12,286 bases of DNA. It comes from Promethearchaeota archaeon (GTDB lineage Archaea; Asgardarchaeota; Lokiarchaeia; Sigynarchaeales; SOKP01). The stretch covers positions 1 to 12,286 of the forward strand of contig JAEOTJ010000211.1 of NCBI GenBank assembly GCA_016839905.1, in the 5' to 3' direction. Under the pieces are notes generated by a model, which saw only the letters and a program-made list of their open reading frames with translations, made no database searches and was not told where the DNA came from. Shown in pieces: positions 5,549 to 12,286 of this stretch (its first letter is position 1; every line of letters begins with the position of its first letter). Both the position numbers and the translations under genes were made by a program.

Positions 5549-6556
5549 TTAAATTTGAATGATTGTTTTAATATGATCCTTGCTCTCTTCATATGAAGCA
5601 AATGCTTGGTTGATTTTTTCTAAATTATATTTTTTCGTGATTAATTCATCAACCATGATCTTATCAGATGTTAATCCTTCTATGGCTTTATTAAATGGAC
5701 CGCATCTGCTGCTATAAAGAGTTATCTCTCGAATGACAATATCAGTAAGATTAATGGGCGTGTCTAAACCATGAGTGCTTTTTACATGTAATTTACCTCG
5801 AGTTCGACATGATGCAATAACATCTTTTAACGCATCAGGATTTCCCGTGCAATCTAATACGATATCAGCCCCTAAACCTTCCGTTAAATCTTGAATTTTT
5901 TTAGGAATATTATCAATCTCATATCGATTAATGAAGTGGTTTGCACCAAATCTCTTACCTAATTCTAATTTTTTATTAGACCCCTCCACTACAATCAGTT
6001 CTAAGCCTCTCAATTTGGCAACTTGAGTAATTAATAAGCCCAATTTACCAAGACCAAAAATTGCCATTATTTTATCATCAGTTTCAAGGGGCATTGTCTC
6101 AAAGGTTTGATAAGCTGCTGCAAGAGGCTCGATAAAAGTAGCTTCATCAAATGATATGGAAGGCGGATATTCATGTAGTAAATAAGATTCAACGGCAATG
6201 TATTCGGCAAAAGCACCATCTATATCGATGCCTAGTGCTTTTCGGGAAATACATTGGGTAAAAATCTCTTGTTTACAATAATAACAGTTTTTATCAATAT
6301 GACTATTAATCTCAGAAGTAACGTGCTTACCAATCCAATTTGGATCAACATTCTTTCCTACTTCTATAACTTCTCCGGAAAATTCATGACCAAGAATGAT
6401 TGGTACAGGCGTTGGTAGCTGGCCTTTAACAATCGCTAAGTCAGTACCACAAATCCCCGCAGCCTTAATTCTAATGAGGGCTTGAGAGTCTGAAGGTTTT
6501 GGCTTTGGTACTTCTTTTATATTAATTCCTTTTCCATTAAAAATAGCAGCTTTCAT
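5549..6556 (-). CDS. Zinc-dependent medium-chain alcohol dehydrogenase
   Basis: A 335-residue MDR-superfamily dehydrogenase resembling the threonine/sorbitol dehydrogenase type. Catalytic-zinc residues are C36 in the ICGTD motif, H57-E58 in LGHEF, and E143 in the EPLAA motif. The Rossmann domain shows GLGKLG around residue 170 and then an acidic residue at the end of the second strand (VVEGS), which favours NAD(H) over NADP(H). It should oxidise or reduce an alcohol or aldehyde in the cytosol, but the substrate cannot be read. The structural-zinc lobe is altered: C91, C94 and C102 are kept while D88 occupies the usual first cysteine position. It lies 55 bp downstream of the last membrane beta-helix gene on the same strand, so it may be the distal gene of that operon. 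An AT-rich block (6564-6576) and an intervening T-run also allow an independent promoter. Confidence 0.9.
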   Translation of the reverse strand: MKAAIFNGKGINIKEVPKPKPSDSQALIRIKAAGICGTDLAIVKGQLPTPVPIILGHEFSGEVIEVGKNVDPNWIGKHVTSEINSHIDKNCYYCKQEIFTQCISRKALGIDIDGAFAEYIAVESYLLHEYPPSISFDEATFIEPLAAAYQTFETMPLETDDKIMAIFGLGKLGLLITQVAKLRGLELIVVEGSNKKLELGKRFGANHFINRYEIDNIPKKIQDLTEGLGADIVLDCTGNPDALKDVIASCRTRGKLHVKSTHGLDTPINLTDIVIREITLYSSRCGPFNKAIEGLTSDKIMVDELITKKYNLEKINQAFASYEESKDHIKTIIQI

Positions 6557-6611
6557 GATTGAATTATAATAATATAGCGGATTTTTAATTTTTATCTATA
6601 ACAAAAAAGCT

Positions 6612-7532
6612 TTAATTTTTTGCTACAGTAGTCCATCGTCTTTTCTCATCTTCTTTCTTCTCTTTTTTAATCTGCTTCCGCTCTTTATGAGATAGATCCA
6701 TATAATATCTTTTTTCATAAACTTTTTCGAACTTTTTATGTAATTCCTCTTCATCCTCAACCTTTCCTAAAATATCTTTTAAGCCATCTTCAAAGAATCT
6801 GTTTTTTTTAAGTTCATGAGCAGGATTCCCAACGTAAATCCATCCTTGTTTCAATTCCTGCCCTACATGCGTGCAAGACCACGAAGATAAGACAGATTCA
6901 TCACCCATTTGGGTCCCCGGCATTATTACGCAGTGTGTTCCAATCCTCACGTTATTACCAATTTTAGTTTTTCTAATAATTAATAAATTTCCAACAATTA
7001 AAGTGGATTGAACTAGACTTGCTTGTCCTATTACTACATTTTTTCCAAATTCTATAAATTCTGTATCTACCCATCCCTCAAAAAGAGAATTATGAAAACC
7101 CGTTTTAACACCAAACATCTTAAAGCAAAAATTATCCATGAAAGGAAATGGAAATTTATGTGCTATCCAAATTGGCCATCTTTTTATGACATTTCGAATG
7201 CTCCAATATCTATAATCCTTGTCCGAAGGATCCCTTAAAAATACTCCCTCTTTAGGCTTGTGAATCTTGTTTACAATTAATAATAATAATTTTGAAAAAA
7301 ATAATGAAGTAAATACTAAACTAAAATACATTATCAATAAAGCCAAAGGTAAGAAAAAGAAAAAATGAACAGGTCTCACATAATCAAAAAGTAATTGCCA
7401 ATAAACCCAAAATTCTAATAAAATTGGAATTAGACTTGCCCAAATAATAATAAAATAAAACATTAGATATCTTTTTTTTACTAATACCACTGAAACAAAT
7501 GGCCCTGCTCTCATGGTATTTGGAACTGACAT
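6612..7532 (-). CDS. Membrane-anchored left-handed beta-helix (hexapeptide) protein, paralogue 3
   Basis: A 306-residue protein. Two hydrophobic segments lie at about residues 22-47 and 55-88. They are followed by the motif HKPKEGVFLR (91-100), a short helical linker ending FPFPFMDNF, and a left-handed beta-helix domain at about 143-238 with hexapeptide-like rungs (EFGKNVVIGQASLV, TKIGNNVRIGTHCVIMPG). It closes with the acyltransferase-type sequence GWIYVGNPA (230-238). The layout resembles the terminal membrane/beta-helix domain of Pls/PosA-type synthetases and acetyltransferase-like beta-helices. H200 is a candidate catalytic base. A very charged tail (about 255-306) follows. The start has GAGGT eight bases upstream. 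It lies 22 bp after paralogue 2, so the two are cotranscribed. It probably transfers an acyl or similar group at the membrane, or scaffolds such an enzyme. The substrate is unknown. Confidence 0.78.
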   Translation of the reverse strand: MSVPNTMRAGPFVSVVLVKKRYLMFYFIIIWASLIPILLEFWVYWQLLFDYVRPVHFFFFLPLALLIMYFSLVFTSLFFSKLLLLIVNKIHKPKEGVFLRDPSDKDYRYWSIRNVIKRWPIWIAHKFPFPFMDNFCFKMFGVKTGFHNSLFEGWVDTEFIEFGKNVVIGQASLVQSTLIVGNLLIIRKTKIGNNVRIGTHCVIMPGTQMGDESVLSSWSCTHVGQELKQGWIYVGNPAHELKKNRFFEDGLKDILGKVEDEEELHKKFEKVYEKRYYMDLSHKERKQIKKEKKEDEKRRWTTVAKN

Positions 7533-7554
7533 TTATAATAACCTCATTTTTTAA

Positions 7555-8451
7555 TCATACAAGCTCTCTTTTATCATCATCAATATTTATTTCCTGTTCA
7601 ACTTCAATTTTTTCACCAATAACAACATCTGTTTTTATTATAACATCTCTTCTCTTCTCAGCATACTTATTGGCTTTAATCTTTCTAGCAGGAAATCCAA
7701 AATATATCCAGCCTGGTTCTAAAACCTTATTAAAAGTCGTCCAATTACATGCTCCCAAAATTGATTCTTTTCCGAATATCGTCCCTGGAGCAACCGTAGA
7801 GTGCCCCCCTACAACAACATAATCATCAATAATAACCTTTTTAATTATTAAATATTTCCCAACCACCATTGAACTCATTACTACTGCGCCCTGTCCCACC
7901 AAACCTTTTCGACTAAATTCAATGAATTCAACATCAACCCAAGCATCTTGAAGATGACTTGAAAAATCCATCTTAATTCCGAACCATCTAAACGCTAAAG
8001 CATCAATCCATGGTAAAGGGCAATTTCTTATGAGGGATACAACTATTTTTTTTAATTCAATCCTGAGACACCAAAATTCAAAATCTGTATCACCAATCTC
8101 TGCAAGAAAAATCCCTTCTTTTGGCTTATGAATTAAATTAACTAAAATTAACATAAATTTACTTATCAGGAGGCACCCTAATATAAAAAACATCCACATC
8201 CCAAATAGCGCCAGCGGTAAACATAAGATCGCAATTATCCAATGCAATACATCATCTACTTCAGCTATATATGCATAAAAAAATATTGCACTAAGAAATC
8301 CTCCAAACCATAGTATTGGAATATAGACAGCTAAAAATTTTGGATTTACCCTACTAATTGCGCTGCTTGTAGTAAAATCTAGGATAAAGTCCGAATCCTT
8401 TTCATTTTCCGAATTTTCATTATCATTTACAACGTTTGAATTGATACTCAT
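7555..8451 (-). CDS. Membrane-anchored left-handed beta-helix (hexapeptide) protein, paralogue 2
   Basis: A 298-residue protein and the closest relative of paralogue 3. It shares ISKFMLILVNLIHKPKEGIF (compare FSKLLLLIVNKIHKPKEGVF), the WVDVEFIEF block, and the final GWIYFGFPARKIK. A polar Asn/Asp/Glu-rich N-terminal tail (1-30) precedes hydrophobic segments at about 39-63 and 67-104, possibly two or three membrane passes. The beta-helix spans about 160-255. H217 in VGGHSTVAPG is in the same position as H200 of paralogue 3. The C-terminal tail is acidic and lacks the long basic coil of paralogue 3. ATG 8451 is preceded by GAGGAT, about 12 bases between GAGG and the start. Gaps to its neighbours are 25 and 22 bp, an operon arrangement. 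The stop is TGA. It is probably a membrane acyltransferase-like enzyme, with substrate and direction unknown. Confidence 0.78.
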   Translation of the reverse strand: MSINSNVVNDNENSENEKDSDFILDFTTSSAISRVNPKFLAVYIPILWFGGFLSAIFFYAYIAEVDDVLHWIIAILCLPLALFGMWMFFILGCLLISKFMLILVNLIHKPKEGIFLAEIGDTDFEFWCLRIELKKIVVSLIRNCPLPWIDALAFRWFGIKMDFSSHLQDAWVDVEFIEFSRKGLVGQGAVVMSSMVVGKYLIIKKVIIDDYVVVGGHSTVAPGTIFGKESILGACNWTTFNKVLEPGWIYFGFPARKIKANKYAEKRRDVIIKTDVVIGEKIEVEQEINIDDDKRELV

Positions 8452-8476
8452 TTATAAAAAAATCCTCATATTTTAA

Positions 8477-9373
8477 TTATTTTTGCTGTTGCTCCATTCT
8501 TTTTACTTTATCCTTATTTAAATCTTCTTCAGTTAATTCTAAATACTCCATAATTTTTTTTTTAAAAATTCTTCTTAGAGGTAGTCCAAAATAATAATTA
8601 TTGCCTTTTAATATATTAAATTTCGCAGCTGCGGAAAGAGGAAGTATATATGCATTATCTCCAATTTCACAGCCAGGTGCCACAATACTTAATCCTGATA
8701 ATGTAACATTATCTCCAATTTTAATCTTGAAATATGGAATGTTTCCAAATGTACCCTCAACAAGATGGCTAGTTAAAGTAGAATTGACACCGATATAGCA
8801 ATTCTTTCCAATATCAATAAATCGATCTCCTGCAATTTGCTCTTCTATTGTTGTGCCCTTACCAATTTTGCTTGATCCAATAAAATTGAAAAACCAATTT
8901 GATAACCAAGGAAAAGCACCTTTAATAAAAACATTTTTAGGGTATTTTATTAAAAAGGACCGAATATGATAAAAATTTAAAATTTTACTTGGAATATTTC
9001 TTGGAATAATTCCATCCTTAGAGGGTGATTTTTTTTCCGTTATTTTCCAAAAAAATCGCATTATTAATGCAATAAAAAATAAGTGTAATAAATAAGATAT
9101 AATGATTATTAGAGGCATTACCAATAATGCTACAAGTGGTTTTAATTCCGTAAATAGGGCAAAAAAATTAGGATTATCTAGAAAAGAGGGTATAAAAAAA
9201 AATATTATATATAACATAAATAAGATCGCTGATGGAATAAAGGATCCGACATATAGCATCATGAATAAAGTGATATACAAATGAAACTGAAGTTTAACTT
9301 CTTCTTTTATAATCCCCTTTTGTTCATTGAACTTATTATCTTCATTTTTTTCCATTTGTTCAGTTTCTACCAT
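8477..9373 (-). CDS. Membrane-anchored left-handed beta-helix (hexapeptide) protein, paralogue 1 (divergent)
   Basis: A 298-residue protein and the first gene of the operon. A charged N-terminal tail (1-28) leads into hydrophobic segments at about 32-64 and 76-109. A linker with SPSKDGIIPRN (116-126) is the counterpart of HKPKEG. A beta-helix covers about 165-265 (FIDIGKNCYIGVNSTL, FKIKIGDNVTLSGLSIVAPG) and ends in YYFGLPLRRIFKKK. It is clearly homologous in plan to its two downstream neighbours but more diverged. At the position of their conserved His (H200/H217) it has L228 (SGLSIVAPG), so it may be catalytically different or structural. H203 (TSHLVEG) is another candidate. A Lys/Glu-rich C-terminal helix follows. 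No strong ribosome-binding motif precedes ATG 9373. A TATA-like box lies about 60 bp upstream. The function is inferred only from fold and topology. Confidence 0.72.
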   Translation of the reverse strand: MVETEQMEKNEDNKFNEQKGIIKEEVKLQFHLYITLFMMLYVGSFIPSAILFMLYIIFFFIPSFLDNPNFFALFTELKPLVALLVMPLIIIISYLLHLFFIALIMRFFWKITEKKSPSKDGIIPRNIPSKILNFYHIRSFLIKYPKNVFIKGAFPWLSNWFFNFIGSSKIGKGTTIEEQIAGDRFIDIGKNCYIGVNSTLTSHLVEGTFGNIPYFKIKIGDNVTLSGLSIVAPGCEIGDNAYILPLSAAAKFNILKGNNYYFGLPLRRIFKKKIMEYLELTEEDLNKDKVKRMEQQQK

Positions 9374-9429
9374 GTAATCTCTTCAATAGTCGCTTTTAAT
9401 GTCTAATACTTAATTGTAGAGCATAAATA

Positions 9430-9441
9430 TTTTATAATATA
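9430..9441 (-). promoter_or_regulatory. TATA-like box for the membrane beta-helix operon
   Basis: TATATTATAAAA is read on the minus strand 57-68 bp upstream of ATG 9373. It predicts transcription from about 9408-9412 with a leader of about 37 nt. Confidence 0.45.
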
Positions 9442-9684
9442 TCCAACTAGGTTTTTTAACATTATATTATTTTCTATTTAAAAATTTACTCCCTAATCCT
9501 AATAGAAATTAAAAAATTCTTTCACAATTTTTATTTAAATATTTAAAATCCTTCTTCTTATACGACATAAAAAAAATACTATATTTTAATAGAAAATGAA
9601 TAAAAATTAAAGTCAGAATTATTAATATTCTCATAAATGAAGATATATTCAAAAAATCAAAAAGTTGAGTTATTAATTAACACG

Positions 9685-9696
9685 GTATTAAAATAC
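9685..9696. repeat. Inverted repeat GTATT-AA-AATAC next to the reductase promoter
   Basis: Perfect 5-bp arms around a 2-bp centre share their last base with the palindromic TATA element at 9696-9713. This is where a transcription-factor-B-adjacent repressor or activator would bind. Chance is not excluded in such AT-rich DNA. Confidence 0.3.
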
Positions 9697-9713
9697 TTTT
9701 TATATATAAAAAG
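9696..9713 (+). promoter_or_regulatory. Palindromic TATA box for the ribonucleotide reductase gene
   Basis: CTTTTTATATATAAAAAG is a perfect 18-bp palindrome containing TATATATA. It predicts a start near 9729-9731 and a leader of about 65 nt before ATG 9795. The predicted start falls on the GGAGGA at 9724-9729. Confidence 0.5.
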
Positions 9714-9794
9714 ATAAGTATAAAGGAGGAAGTACTTAATTTTCAATTATTCTCCTAAAATATAATAAAAATTTATCAGGATTAATTAAAAGAA

Positions 9795-12044
9795 ATGACC
9801 AAAAAAATGACTAATAATTCTTTCTCATTGATGGATTTATATCCTAAATATGTAATCAACTCAAAAGGCGAAAAGAAAAAGTTTAATGAGAATAATATTG
9901 CTAAAGTGCTAAATAAGGAAACTGGTTTAGACTTTAATGTCGCCGAAAAAGTTGCTGAAGATGTCATCCGAAAGATTATAGGAATGGGAGTTGACGAGAT
10001 CACCACTAATCATATTCGTGAGCTGGTTTGTGTCGAATTAACGCAAAGGGGCATGAATAAATATCGGAATCTATTTGCTAGATTGATTAATATCGATATG
10101 ATAAGTTTTACACTTGATGAAGATTTTATAAATAAATACAAGGTAAAAAAACCTGATTGGGGACCTATAGGGTATGTAACATATAAAAGAACTTATGCTA
10201 GAATGATTCCTGGAGATGATCGTAAGGAAGAGTTCTGGGAAACAATCAAAAGAGTTGTTGAAGGGTGTTATTCAATACAAAAAGAACATTGCATCAAGTT
10301 AAGCCTTCCGTGGAGTGATAAAAAGGCACAAAAATCTGCCCAAAAAATGTTTGAAAAAATTTGGAATTTTAAAATGCTACCTCCAGGTAGAGGATTATGG
10401 ATGATGGGAACAGAATTTATTGCCCAACACGGCTCAATGGCATTAAATAATTGTGGCTTTGCCTCCACAGCAGATATTGATTTAAAATACTCTAAAGCAT
10501 TTGAGTTTGTAATGGATGCCTTGATGTTAGGAGTGGGTGTAGGATTTGATACTAAAGGCGCTGAAAAAATCGTAATTAAAAAACCTAAAGAAGAATATTT
10601 TAATTTTCAAATACCTGACAGTAGAGAAGGATGGGTTGATGCCCTTAGACTAACACTTGAGGCATACTTCTTAGGAAAACAAATCCCAAAGTTCGATTAT
10701 TCGTTAATTCGTCCAGCTGGAGTTCCAATTAGAGGATTTGGAGGAATTGCTTCAGGACCAGAACCATTAAAAGAAATGCTCTCTAATATTCGAGCTATTT
10801 TAAATGCTCGAATTGGGAAGCCAATAACATCATTGGATATTCTTGATATCATGAATCATATTGGTAAATGTGTCGTAGCTGGGAATGTTAGAAGAAGCGC
10901 TGAAATCGCTTTAGGAGACCCTACTGATTTAGATTTCATAACTAGCAAGCAAGATAAAGATAAATTATATTCTCATAGGTGGGCTAGCAATAATAGTGTG
11001 TTTGCATTAAAAGGTCTAGATTATTCATTCATAGCAGATCAAATTTCCGTGAATGGAGAACCTGGTGTTTTTTGGTTAGAGAACGCTAAGGCATATTCTA
11101 GAATGGGAGATAAACCCGATCATAAAGATAAGAAAGTAGCAGGCGTGAATCCGTGCGGAGAACAATCTCTAGAATCCTTCGAACTTTGCTGTTTGGTTGA
11201 GACCTTTCCTTCAAGGCACGAATCCTATGAAGAATTTCAAGAAACCTTAAAATATGCTTATTTATATTCTAAATCCGTTACTTTAGTAAATACTCATTGG
11301 AAGGAAACTAACGCAGTCATGCTTAAAAATAGAAGGATGGGAATTTCACAAACAGGGATTATCGAGGCTTTTGTGAAACAAGGCAGGAGAACAATTCTAA
11401 ATTGGTGTAATAAAGCATACAATTATTTAAGGAAATTAGACGAGATGAATTCAGATTGGTTATGTGTTCCTAAATCTATTAAGATAACTACTGTAAAACC
11501 TAGTGGAACTGTTAGTTTACTCCCGGGAGTCCCTCCAGGAATCCATTATCCTCACTCCGAATATTATATTAGACGTATTAGATTATCAATGAATTCCGAC
11601 TTAGTAGAACCAATTAAAGCCGCGGGTTATCATATAGAAGATGATATGTATAGCCCTAATACAGTTGTAGCGGAATTTCCAATCCATGAGAAATATTTTG
11701 AACGCTCTAAGAGCGACATATCAATTTGGGAGCAAGCCGAAAATGCCGCCGCCTACCAAGAATATTGGTCAGATAATCAAGTTTCAATTACAATAACTTT
11801 TAAGAAGGAAGAAGCAAATCAAATTAAACATGTGCTTGAAAGTTTTGAAGATAAATTGAAAAGTGCTAGTTTTTTACCGATTAAAGATCACGGTTATGAA
11901 CAAGCGCCTTATGAGGAGATTACTAAAGAACAATATGAGGCACTGATGGCTAAAATTACTCCAATTATCGATCTTAATAAAACTAAGGATAGAGCATTAG
12001 GTGCTATATTTTGCGATTCAGATAAATGTGAGCTGAAATATTAA
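9795..12044 (+). CDS. nrdJ: Adenosylcobalamin-dependent ribonucleoside-triphosphate reductase (class II)
   Basis: A 749-residue class II ribonucleotide reductase of the RTPR type, which reduces ribonucleotides to deoxyribonucleotides with a B12-generated thiyl radical and needs neither oxygen nor a small subunit. An ATP-cone occupies about residues 18-100 (YVINSKGEKKKF to the RGMNKYRNLF block). The catalytic core shows C220 in LNNCGFAST, GVGVGFD (246-252), N452-P-C454-G-E456 (NPCGE), C465 eleven residues after C454, and KPSGTVSLLPGVPPGIHYPH as the phosphate/base loop. The C-terminal redox pair is C740-x4-C745 (FCDSDKCELKY). Compared with the Lactobacillus enzyme, the distance between the first two active-site cysteines is shorter, and an ATP-cone is present instead. 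ATG 9795 is the first start, with alternatives at codons 5 and 13. No intein is visible. The neighbours are not dNTP-related. Confidence 0.95.
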   Translation: MTKKMTNNSFSLMDLYPKYVINSKGEKKKFNENNIAKVLNKETGLDFNVAEKVAEDVIRKIIGMGVDEITTNHIRELVCVELTQRGMNKYRNLFARLINIDMISFTLDEDFINKYKVKKPDWGPIGYVTYKRTYARMIPGDDRKEEFWETIKRVVEGCYSIQKEHCIKLSLPWSDKKAQKSAQKMFEKIWNFKMLPPGRGLWMMGTEFIAQHGSMALNNCGFASTADIDLKYSKAFEFVMDALMLGVGVGFDTKGAEKIVIKKPKEEYFNFQIPDSREGWVDALRLTLEAYFLGKQIPKFDYSLIRPAGVPIRGFGGIASGPEPLKEMLSNIRAILNARIGKPITSLDILDIMNHIGKCVVAGNVRRSAEIALGDPTDLDFITSKQDKDKLYSHRWASNNSVFALKGLDYSFIADQISVNGEPGVFWLENAKAYSRMGDKPDHKDKKVAGVNPCGEQSLESFELCCLVETFPSRHESYEEFQETLKYAYLYSKSVTLVNTHWKETNAVMLKNRRMGISQTGIIEAFVKQGRRTILNWCNKAYNYLRKLDEMNSDWLCVPKSIKITTVKPSGTVSLLPGVPPGIHYPHSEYYIRRIRLSMNSDLVEPIKAAGYHIEDDMYSPNTVVAEFPIHEKYFERSKSDISIWEQAENAAAYQEYWSDNQVSITITFKKEEANQIKHVLESFEDKLKSASFLPIKDHGYEQAPYEEITKEQYEALMAKITPIIDLNKTKDRALGAIFCDSDKCELKY

Positions 12045-12183
12045 ACTCTTTAATTCCTTCATTTTCCTTTATATTATTTATTGAAACTTCTATTTTGTCA
12101 TTCTCAAATTTAAACAAATTATCAATGACTTTTTCTACTTTTATTATTTTTTTTTTAAATTGAGTATGATCTTTGAATAATAG

Positions 12184-12286
12184 CTATCTTTTTAATTCTT
12201 CCAAAACGCTTGGAACTATGATGAAAGGACACTCAAGATAGTGTTTAAGTCTCATCTCCAGATTTTCAAGGGTTCGCATCCCGAAT
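12184..12286 (-). CDS. 3' end of a PIN-domain-like protein, ending (or interrupted) at TAG
   Basis: The minus strand from the window edge encodes 33 residues beginning FGMRTLENLEMRLKHYLE and continuing CPFIIVPSVLEELKR, then TAG at 12184-12186. The stretch PFIIVPSVLEELKR closely resembles strand 2 and the following helix of PIN-domain ribonucleases (Fcf1/VapC-like, consensus IVPSVVLEEL). The start is outside the window. A PIN domain should continue for another 60-80 residues with two more acidic sites, so an end here would be a truncation. The same frame stays open for 59 codons after the TAG (to 12004), with protein-like composition (KDHTQFKKKIIKVEKVIDNL). Options are a nonsense-mutated pseudogene, sense decoding of TAG, a sequencing error, or a genuinely short protein. 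It converges with the reductase gene. Confidence 0.5.
   Translation of the reverse strand, partial: FGMRTLENLEMRLKHYLECPFIIVPSVLEELKR

Larger units (their letters stand above)
9374..9794. other. Divergent intergenic region, 421 bp
   Basis: This is non-coding DNA between the membrane beta-helix operon and the ribonucleotide reductase gene. The left edge holds the operon's TATA-like box. The middle (about 9450-9680) is featureless AT-rich sequence with only very short open frames. The right edge has a palindromic TATA region and a leader with a purine-rich GGAGGA. I see no structured RNA. A cobalamin riboswitch was looked for and no such conserved box was found. Confidence 0.6.

Noticed and set aside
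7499..7822. 107-codon plus-strand frame opposite the paralogue 2/3 junction
   Set aside because: It is a shadow of the beta-helix genes, and crosses the junction of two genes with good ribosome-binding motifs on the other strand.
9637..9717. 26-codon ATG frame upstream of the reductase gene
   Set aside because: It contains the TATA palindrome, lacks a ribosome-binding motif and has no recognisable product.
9374..9794. Cobalamin riboswitch ahead of the B12-dependent reductase
   Set aside because: No conserved B12-box-like sequence or GC-rich pairing is visible, and such riboswitches are bacterial.
12270..12282. GGGTTCGCATCCC resembles a tRNA T-arm, with CTCAAGA upstream resembling a Leu anticodon loop
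   Set aside because: The invariant A of the T-loop is replaced by C, the outer two stem pairs do not form, the anticodon-like stem does not pair around that loop, and the opposite strand reads as good protein.

Overview
This window is AT-rich (about 30% GC by eye). It reads as a chromosomal segment of an archaeon, most likely an Asgard (Lokiarchaeia-like) lineage. The evidence is archaeal TATA-like boxes about 25 bp ahead of starts, several apparently leaderless genes beside Shine-Dalgarno (GAGG) genes inside an operon, and the gene content: an SDS22-like leucine-rich-repeat protein, a JAMM/JAB metalloprotease with an E2/RWD-like N-terminal half, a YkgJ-type cysteine-cluster protein, a DUF6125/ATC-hydrolase-like protein and a cobalamin-dependent ribonucleotide reductase. 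The lineage is inferred from flavour and not from a marker gene. No rRNA, complete tRNA, CRISPR array, insertion sequence or phage gene is visible.

Layout. Positions 1-87 are the 3' end of an unrecognised gene, followed by a small hairpin. A DUF6125-like gene (169-690, +) converges on a winged-helix regulator (704-1177, -). The divergent region 1178-1523 ends in extreme A-tracts and precedes an Ala/Lys/Glu-rich coiled-coil protein (1524-1931, +). An unlisted 47-residue gene (2094-2237, -) lies behind a JAMM protease gene (2344-3009, -). That protease gene diverges from a TatD-family hydrolase (3065-3976, +). The TatD gene converges tightly with a 13-repeat LRR protein (3989-5026, -), which diverges from a YkgJ-like gene (5144-5536, +). 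The YkgJ-like gene in turn converges with a zinc alcohol dehydrogenase (5549-6556, -).

Upstream of the dehydrogenase, on the same strand, are three tandem paralogues (9373 down to 6612). Each combines an N-terminal membrane region with a C-terminal left-handed beta-helix like that of hexapeptide acyltransferases. They are spaced 22-25 bp apart and form an operon, with the dehydrogenase 55 bp further on. A 421-bp intergenic region then leads to a class II (adenosylcobalamin) ribonucleoside-triphosphate reductase (9795-12044, +). The last 100 bases hold the 3' end of a minus-strand gene resembling a PIN domain, whose reading frame stays open for 59 codons past a TAG.

The most interesting elements are the JAMM protease with its apparent E2/RWD-like domain, the triplicated membrane beta-helix operon, the small gene behind the JAMM gene, and the in-frame TAG at the right edge. 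The genes do not form one obvious pathway. The window looks like core and semi-accessory chromosome made of several independent short transcription units.
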